A stretch of DNA of 35,042 nucleotides, taken from the IMG/VR virus record IMGVR_UViG_3300031857_000670, positions 1 to 35,042 of that record; one strand, 5' to 3'. A program made the translations under genes and the position numbers. Below, piece after piece: positions 29,993 to 35,042 of this stretch; positions within the stretch are counted from its first letter, which is position 1; every line of letters begins with the position of its first letter. Under the pieces are notes generated by a model, which worked only from the letters and a program-made list of their open reading frames with translations, made no database searches and had not been told where the DNA came from. This DNA comes from a virus.

Positions 29993-30515
29993 AGCAATCG
30001 CTTACAGCCGTGGCAATTTTATCTTCATTAACTACTTTAATCTGCTTCATGCTTGGTACAGTTGTTTCATCAATAGTTAGTAAGCCTTCAGCAAGAAATA
30101 ATTTAGTATCTTTAGGTAGCGTAGTTGATTTACCAGACTCTAATTTAAAAACTTCTAGCGGAGGTAAAGGTTTATCTTTATTTGCTGCGTGGGTATTAAA
30201 GCATAAAAAATCGCCTGATTCCAAAAACTTAGCGTCGTAAGACCCAACTGGTAATCCTTGTTCTAAAGAACAATACCCACGACTAAACGTGTGTGTTTCT
30301 CCAGTTTCTTTATTTTTATACTCATGTTTACCACTTAATATATAAAAAATATATTGCTTTCCTGTATTGCCTGATTTGCCGTGATCAGTAGGAGTAGTTT
30401 GTTGTGAGACAACCATAACATTATTTGTCATAAGGTCATCATTAAGCGTTTCTCCAGCTAACATATATGTTCTAAAAATGACATAACCAAATGCGGGGTG
30501 TGGTTTTGAAATCAT
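29970..30515 (-). CDS. Unknown beta-rich protein, possibly cupin-like
   Basis: A 181-residue protein. The central part (GKQYIFYILSGKHEYKNKET, GETHTFSRGYCSLEQGLP, then FLESGDFLCFN) reads like the strands of a small cupin barrel with turn Gly residues, but a full set of metal ligands is not certain. The C-terminal region (KDTKLFLAEGLLTI) adds further strands. It is the first gene of the accessory block, overlapping the tail-fibre-associated gene by four bases. An enzyme or a substrate-binding partner of the oxygenases are both open. Confidence 0.6.
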   Translation of the reverse strand: MISKPHPAFGYVIFRTYMLAGETLNDDLMTNNVMVVSQQTTPTDHGKSGNTGKQYIFYILSGKHEYKNKETGETHTFSRGYCSLEQGLPVGSYDAKFLESGDFLCFNTHAANKDKPLPPLEVFKLESGKSTTLPKDTKLFLAEGLLTIDETTVPSMKQIKVVNEDKIATAVSDCYGLIFKN

Positions 30516-30865
30516 ATTGGCTCTCCAAAAACATAATACTCAAGTTCAGGAGCTGGCGGAATTAAATCAGAAATATTATATTCAATCTCTTGTCCAACCA
30601 ATGCTTTGTACTCAGCAATTTTTGCAGGGTTGGCTATAAACGCTTCTTTTTTAGCTTGTTGTTCTACTTGCCACATACCTGAAACCGCAATATTTTTCTT
30701 TAAAGTATCAATGTCAGTTACATCAGGCCACATGGTTAGTGGTTGATACGCTAAAGAAGGGTACGATTCTGGGTTTTGGGACGCAGTGTCATCAGAAGCA
30801 AAAGCAACCAATAAAGAATTTGATTCTTCATCGTACCCAGTAATTTTCATTTTTAAAGTATTCAT
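30512..30865 (-). CDS. Small tail-fibre-associated protein (117 aa)
   Basis: Begins with MKITGYDEESNSLLVAFASD and continues PESYPSLAYQPLTMWPDVTD. I associate this 'SLLVxFASDxTxxxxPxxYxxxAYQPxTMWPD' pattern with small proteins encoded after tail-fibre genes in aquatic phages. A role in fibre assembly or as a small fibre component is inferred. The C-terminal half is helical and charged and ends YYVFGEPI. Confidence 0.65.
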   Translation of the reverse strand: MNTLKMKITGYDEESNSLLVAFASDDTASQNPESYPSLAYQPLTMWPDVTDIDTLKKNIAVSGMWQVEQQAKKEAFIANPAKIAEYKALVGQEIEYNISDLIPPAPELEYYVFGEPI

Positions 30866-30875
30866 GTTTTCCTCT

Positions 30876-31787
30876 TTAAGCTACATTACCTTGACGTGTT
30901 CCTGTTACAGGCCATGTTACAAATGGATTCCCAACAATATAATTACCCGTTGCGCCACCACCACCGCCAGCACCGCTGGAAGGTGCTCCAGCCGTACCCC
31001 CTGCGCCTCGACCACCGCCCGTACCGCCAACACCAGCACCGCTGCCAGCTCTTACACCACCACCAGCGCCACCAGCCGGACTAGTTCCCGAACCACCCAC
31101 AAAGCCGGTATATGCTGGGCCGCTACCAGTACCTCCAGCACCGCCAGCTCCTCCATTAAATCCAGCACCGCCACCACCACCACCACCGCCATACAAAGCA
31201 GGAGGAGATTTAGGGCTAACAAATACAGAGGAATAACTACCGCCACCGCCACCGCCACCACCACTAGCTACTACTCCATTGTTTGTGATGGTTGTTGGAC
31301 GATTAACATAAATAGCATTACCGCCAACTGAACCCGCTATTCCGTTACCACTACTACCACCAGCACCACCAGCACCGCCCATGCCTTGAATAACACCGTT
31401 GTTTACAATAGTTACGGTATCCGTTGGGCTAAATGCAGATGGAACAAGTAAAGCATAAGTAGGTGTAGATGTACTACCAACAGTTACGGGCGCTGCTACA
31501 GTAACTGTAATATCAGACGTACCAGCAACATAAGCAGGACTGCGGTTTGCGTATACGTCATAGTTATATGCTGGAGATGCTATAGGTAAAGCAATTGATA
31601 CTCTGTTTGCAGTTCCATAAAAATTATTTAATGCAATCTGACCAGAAGTTGGAACTGGAGTATTAGTAGGTGAGTTTGGTACAAGACCACCACCACGATA
31701 ATATTCATTTAAAGAATGAGGTACTGTGCCACCAAACTCAGTGGCAAGTGTATCCATTGATATTGTGCCGGACGCTGGTATAGGCAT
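30876..31787 (-). CDS. Glycine-rich tail adhesin-like protein
   Basis: A 303-residue protein. The N-terminus (MPIPASGTISMDTLATEFGG, then EYYRGGGLVP and SGQIALNNFYGTA) is a common anchor module of aquatic phage tail proteins. Residues about 130-290 are dominated by Gly runs with Ala/Ser/Thr, including blocks of eight Gly, similar to the polyglycine-II-sandwich adhesins (gp38-type) that sit at fibre tips. It lies directly after the T7-like fibre gene (two-base gap), so it is a good candidate for the receptor-binding tip. Confidence 0.72.
   Translation of the reverse strand: MPIPASGTISMDTLATEFGGTVPHSLNEYYRGGGLVPNSPTNTPVPTSGQIALNNFYGTANRVSIALPIASPAYNYDVYANRSPAYVAGTSDITVTVAAPVTVGSTSTPTYALLVPSAFSPTDTVTIVNNGVIQGMGGAGGAGGSSGNGIAGSVGGNAIYVNRPTTITNNGVVASGGGGGGGGSYSSVFVSPKSPPALYGGGGGGGGAGFNGGAGGAGGTGSGPAYTGFVGGSGTSPAGGAGGGVRAGSGAGVGGTGGGRGAGGTAGAPSSGAGGGGGATGNYIVGNPFVTWPVTGTRQGNVA
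30930..31390 (-). repeat. Low-complexity Gly-codon repeat in the adhesin gene
   Basis: The plus strand shows long runs of CCA/CCG/GCC triplets (for example around 30957-30975 and 31160-31190) that encode Gly runs on the minus strand. Such repeats can expand or contract by slippage, which may vary the adhesin. They also generate long open frames on the opposite strand that are artefacts. Confidence 0.75.
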
Positions 31788-31789
31788 AA

Positions 31790-33460
31790 TTATAAAGTCC
31801 CATAAGCCGTTACATTACCTGTAACAGTTAAGTTTCCAGAGCTATCAATTCTAAATTTATTTGTACCGCTATGCCTGAAAAAAAGCACACCACCTGATTC
31901 AAATACTGACCATGCACTTAACCCAAGATTAGCAGCAGCTGCGCCAGCTGCCATTTTTGCAGAAGTAACAGTGCCATCACTAGGCACACCAATAGACAGT
32001 GGAGCAGTCCACACTACCTCTATGTTGCCAGTGCCAGTAGGTGGTGCAGCAGAGAATGTCAGAGTAGTGCCTGACAATGAATAAGTATCTTTCTCTTGAT
32101 AGATTCCAGATACAAATACTTGAGTATTATTCTCACTACCTGCATCACCAGATAAAGTAAATGCTACGGTAGACCCATTGCCACTGAATTGATCAACTGC
32201 TACGTTAGTTGATCCAAGTCCACTAGTTACTGCAAGCCACTGGTTAGTCTCAAAGTCAGCAACAAATGTAGTGGTAGTGTATTGAGATCCTATGGCTGCT
32301 GAATTTGCGCCATTGATGGTGTCTGATCCAGATCTAACAATAGATACAGCATTAGAGTCACCAGTCCATTTAACTATAGCAACTTTAAATCCATCTACTA
32401 CTGTACTAATAGTTGGAAGAGTAATTGTAACTGCACCACTTGTTGTGGTTACACGAATTAAATCACCAGCATCATTTAAAACTACAGTGTAGTTTGCGCT
32501 TTTATCTATTACAGCAGAATACAATCCAGACGCAGCTGATGCAGCCGCTAATGCTGCTGAGTTGGATGCGTTGCTGGCAGAAGTAGATGCTGATGATGCA
32601 CTGTTACCTGCGTTTGTTTCGCTTGTCGCAGCAGCTGATGCACTGTTGGATGCATTGGTTGCTTGGGTTGTTGCTGTAGTAGCAGACGTTGATGCACTTG
32701 ATGCAGAGCTAGAAGCATTAGAAGCAGACGTACTTGCAGCGCTTGCGCTAGAAGCAGCAGCACTGGCAGAAGTTGCAGCATTACTAGCAGAAGTTGCAGC
32801 TGCCGCAGCATCTACAACTAATGCCCATTTTGCTGAATCAGCATTAGTGGTAATTGGTAGTGAGCCAGCAGACAAATGAGCAGACAATGCAATATATACA
32901 TTGCTGTTTGTTGTGTCTTTAATTAAGTCACGATTTTGATATGATGTTGCAGCAGCCCAATCACCTCGCCAGTTACCAATTGGATCCCCAGCTATAGGAT
33001 TACCGCTAGAATCAAATGCTAACGTCTTACCAACTCGTGAAGTCTGTGATGGTAGCGTCATGTTGATGTTGGTAGGATCCGTTACTGGAGCCTTGATGGA
33101 GCGTTCCGCTGTCTCTGCTACCTGCTGCACAAAGATAGTCTGCGAGTCGATCTCTTCATTCAGCGTATTAGCAAACAAGTCACCACCAGTTACAAAGTCT
33201 GTGGTTCGCTCAATCGCTCTAGCTCCGACAATGGTAATGCGATCACTGCCAGTAGCAGCTGATACCAGAGTCACAGATCCTGTGCCATTGCTGTTGATCG
33301 TGACAGAGTAGTTAGTAGTCAGCGTAAGTAGCGTGTCATTCTTATAGACATCTACGTCACCAGCTGCAATGATTTCAAATGAGAATGAGTATGGACCCAC
33401 ACCAGCACTACCTGTGTAGACCACTCTTCGTGATACGTTTGATATTGGATAGTTTGCCAT
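31790..33460 (-). CDS. Tail fibre protein (T7 gp17-like N-terminus)
   Basis: A 556-residue protein. Residues about 1-130 match the T7 fibre N-terminal domain that attaches to the tail (VVYTGSAGVGPYSFSFEII, GSDRITIVGARAIERTTDF, LNEEIDSQTIFVQQVAETAE). Residues about 218-315 are an Ala/Ser/Asn coiled-coil-like repeat (SASNAATSASAAASS type), and the C-terminal half is beta-rich with GTVTSAKMAAGAA and an end that resembles a trimer tip. AAGGA precedes ATG 33460. Confidence 0.88.
   Translation of the reverse strand: MANYPISNVSRRVVYTGSAGVGPYSFSFEIIAAGDVDVYKNDTLLTLTTNYSVTINSNGTGSVTLVSAATGSDRITIVGARAIERTTDFVTGGDLFANTLNEEIDSQTIFVQQVAETAERSIKAPVTDPTNINMTLPSQTSRVGKTLAFDSSGNPIAGDPIGNWRGDWAAATSYQNRDLIKDTTNSNVYIALSAHLSAGSLPITTNADSAKWALVVDAAAAATSASNAATSASAAASSASAASTSASNASSSASSASTSATTATTQATNASNSASAAATSETNAGNSASSASTSASNASNSAALAAASAASGLYSAVIDKSANYTVVLNDAGDLIRVTTTSGAVTITLPTISTVVDGFKVAIVKWTGDSNAVSIVRSGSDTINGANSAAIGSQYTTTTFVADFETNQWLAVTSGLGSTNVAVDQFSGNGSTVAFTLSGDAGSENNTQVFVSGIYQEKDTYSLSGTTLTFSAAPPTGTGNIEVVWTAPLSIGVPSDGTVTSAKMAAGAAAANLGLSAWSVFESGGVLFFRHSGTNKFRIDSSGNLTVTGNVTAYGTL
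32520..32815 (-). repeat. Ala/Ser repeat region in the tail fibre gene
   Basis: Repeated GCA/GCT-type codons encode a run of Ala, Ser, Asn and Thr in a loose seven- to eleven-residue period, expected for a trimeric fibre shaft. The plus strand is also open here, by composition only. Confidence 0.75.
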
Positions 33461-33468
33461 GTTAGTCC

Positions 33469-35042
33469 TTACTGTTTATATTTACCATATTCACGCTGCT
33501 TTTCTTTTACACCTTCAATTGCATCAGCTAGATCCATATTTTCTGGATCAGCAAGCAATATGTATTTAGCGCCTTGATTAGTTGGTGTTCCATTGTATGC
33601 ATCAGATATAAGCTTGGTTATCAATGATTGAGCGCCAGCAAGATCCTGTGATGCATATGCTTTAAACTCTTTACTAGATCCAAGCTTGACAATATTGTCT
33701 TCAAGATTAAATGTTTGAGTAGCTATTTCAATCCATTGATTGTATTGCTTGTCAGTTAATTCAACACCATCAATTTTCTTTGGTATCTTAGGCATTGGTA
33801 CTTTGTATTCCACTAGCACAGCATGAGCTGGAGAATACTTCCCATCGCTTGATTTAAACGGATCAAACATTTCAGCCCAGTTACCTTTACCAATACGTTT
33901 TTCACTGCCTGTAATTGGATCTAGCTGTACTGGTAGGGTATCTGATGTAAGTGGATTTCTAGATTTAGCTTGTGCGTATGCCTCCCAAAATCCTTTCTCA
34001 GCACCAGAAAGAATGCCAACATCATCAGGAGATACCGCTTCCATGACTAAGCTTTTCTCTGGTTTCATAACACGCTCAATGCTGGCAATAAATGATGAGT
34101 AAGCGCCAAGTGGAGATCCACCAATTACATATGAGCTAGTCTGTTTGGATACCTGTGCCATCACGTTATAAAGCATTGATGGTGCATCCTTTGCCTTGGA
34201 CGAAAACATTTTCATCAACTCACCGTAGCCTTGCAGCATAGGCTGTTCAGATGTGTATTGGTATAAACCTAAAGCGCCACCCATCATTAGCTTTTCCATG
34301 TCTACTTCGCTACCGTCTACCATCGCATACTCACCAGCTGTGGCGGCAATAGACAGCATGGAAGAGAATGGCTCGATACCAGCGTAGCTGATGTAAACTT
34401 TATCTGGTGTCTCTTTGATCTGAGTAATTTGTTTGTACTGAGCAATCAACTCTGGACTGACATCAGACTTATTAAACACAAATGAGAACTGCTGCCAGCC
34501 TGTACCTTCTAAAGCTTTCTTGTCCTCATCTCGCATTGGACCATACCCAGTTATTCTGCCATCAAGAGCATAAGATCCAGCTCCATAAATAATGCCAGAG
34601 CCTAAAGTAACTCTAGCAATTGCCATGTCTCTTTGAATACCACCAGCATTATAATCAGCCCAAAATCTAGGAGAGGCAAAATTTATAATTGGAGTACGAC
34701 TCATAGCCTCCATCGCAATATTGGTAGGAGTCTTTACAAATGGGAAGAATATTTTCAGGACTGGTGTGTCCTTCAAGAATCTTTGAGCGCCTTGTAATCC
34801 TTCTTCAAGATCACGAGTAAATGTAGTTGTAGCAGCCATTGATTTAGCCGCCTCTTCAATTTCAGCTGTAGGCTCAACCAAAAGCTTTTGATGCAATGCT
34901 GCCGATTGCTGTGCAGCTGTAACTTCATCAACACCATTTTTAATTAAGTTACTGTATTCCTTGTTAGCCTCTCTAGTTACCAGTGCATTTAATTCCATGC
35001 GGTATCCGACAGCTTTAAAGAATTCATCCTCTGCCATTAGCG
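33469..35042 (-). CDS. C-terminal part of the large ejection/internal virion protein (cut by window end)
   Basis: The frame is open to the right edge (524 codons including the stop, plus two bases) and can begin within it only at an internal-looking ATG (35037). The sequence continues that of the gene at 1-1066: codon ACG forms at the junction, then L-M-AEDEFFKAVGYRMEL. The segment holds hydrophobic stretches (TLGSGIIYGAGSYAL) and SPLGAYSSFIASIERV in a pattern shared by large podovirus ejection proteins. Relatives I recall carry roughly 100 further residues between QIPER and the EDEFFKA motif, so either this version is shorter or some sequence is missing at the ends. Confidence 0.75.
   Translation of the reverse strand, partial: LMAEDEFFKAVGYRMELNALVTREANKEYSNLIKNGVDEVTAAQQSAALHQKLLVEPTAEIEEAAKSMAATTTFTRDLEEGLQGAQRFLKDTPVLKIFFPFVKTPTNIAMEAMSRTPIINFASPRFWADYNAGGIQRDMAIARVTLGSGIIYGAGSYALDGRITGYGPMRDEDKKALEGTGWQQFSFVFNKSDVSPELIAQYKQITQIKETPDKVYISYAGIEPFSSMLSIAATAGEYAMVDGSEVDMEKLMMGGALGLYQYTSEQPMLQGYGELMKMFSSKAKDAPSMLYNVMAQVSKQTSSYVIGGSPLGAYSSFIASIERVMKPEKSLVMEAVSPDDVGILSGAEKGFWEAYAQAKSRNPLTSDTLPVQLDPITGSEKRIGKGNWAEMFDPFKSSDGKYSPAHAVLVEYKVPMPKIPKKIDGVELTDKQYNQWIEIATQTFNLEDNIVKLGSSKEFKAYASQDLAGAQSLITKLISDAYNGTPTNQGAKYILLADPENMDLADAIEGVKEKQREYGKYKQ

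Noticed and set aside
30786-31331. A 181-codon plus-strand open frame rich in Thr, Ser and Ala opposite the glycine-rich adhesin
   Set aside because: It arises from the antisense of Gly codon runs; there is no ribosome site, and its composition is an artefact of the repeat.
32562-32879. A 105-codon plus-strand frame rich in Ala, Asp and Leu opposite the fibre repeat
   Set aside because: Antisense of Ala/Ser codon repeats; the fibre gene on the minus strand explains the sequence.
1-35042. CRISPR array, insertion sequence or terminal direct repeat
   Set aside because: No regularly spaced repeats, no transposase frame with inverted ends, and no shared sequence between the first and last bases of the window were seen.

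Overview
The window looks like an essentially complete genome of a small tailed phage (podovirus, T7/BPP-1-like virion gene set). It carries a large and small terminase, a portal, a scaffold, a major capsid protein, tail tubular proteins A and B, internal virion/ejection proteins, a T7-gp17-like tail fibre and a holin/Rz/Rz1/endolysin lysis set. No rRNA, tRNA or host housekeeping gene is visible. The nested Rz/Rz1 spanin pair and the AGGAG-type ribosome sites point to a Gram-negative host. The gene repertoire resembles that of environmental (freshwater-type) phages of Proteobacteria, but this host guess is weak. The two ends of the window lie inside the same minus-strand gene and join in frame (355 codons + 1 junction codon + 524 codons including the stop). 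The molecule is therefore most simply a circular or circularly permuted genome opened inside an ejection-protein gene.

Layout. A control region at about 21.07-21.24 kb splits two transcription directions. To the right (+, 21.24-24.40 kb) is a short cassette: a small serine recombinase, several small proteins, a YqaJ-type exonuclease and a DUF1071/Sak3-like single-strand annealing protein. To the left (-) an operon runs from a ribbon-helix-helix regulator through a PDDEXK nuclease, Cys-rich mini-proteins and a winged-helix replication-type protein to a mostly non-coding region (18.06-18.76 kb). That region contains a candidate origin and a good sigma70-like promoter. From that promoter the late genes run leftward: SSB-like protein, terminase small subunit, PAPS-reductase-like protein, terminase large subunit, GNAT-like protein, small proteins, portal, Bbp19-like protein, scaffold, capsid, tail tubes and internal virion proteins. 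They cross the window ends into the ejection protein, tail fibre, a glycine-rich adhesin-like protein, an accessory enzyme block, another tail protein and the lysis genes. The two directions converge near 24.40 kb.

The most unusual part is the accessory block at 27.06-30.52 kb. Four different 2-oxoglutarate/Fe(II)-type oxygenase-like proteins, a membrane fatty-acid desaturase with all three histidine boxes, and a possibly cupin-like protein form a string of overlapping genes. It is inserted between tail-adhesin genes and the tail/lysis genes. All but possibly the cupin-like member are expected to be non-haem iron oxygenases, and the tight coupling suggests one pathway, perhaps modification of lipid or of a surface or virion component. 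The substrate is unknown.

No DNA polymerase, RNA polymerase, tyrosine integrase or clear CI-type repressor is visible, so replication and transcription probably rely on host enzymes recruited by the phage initiator. Function calls rest on motif recognition by eye; no database search was run.
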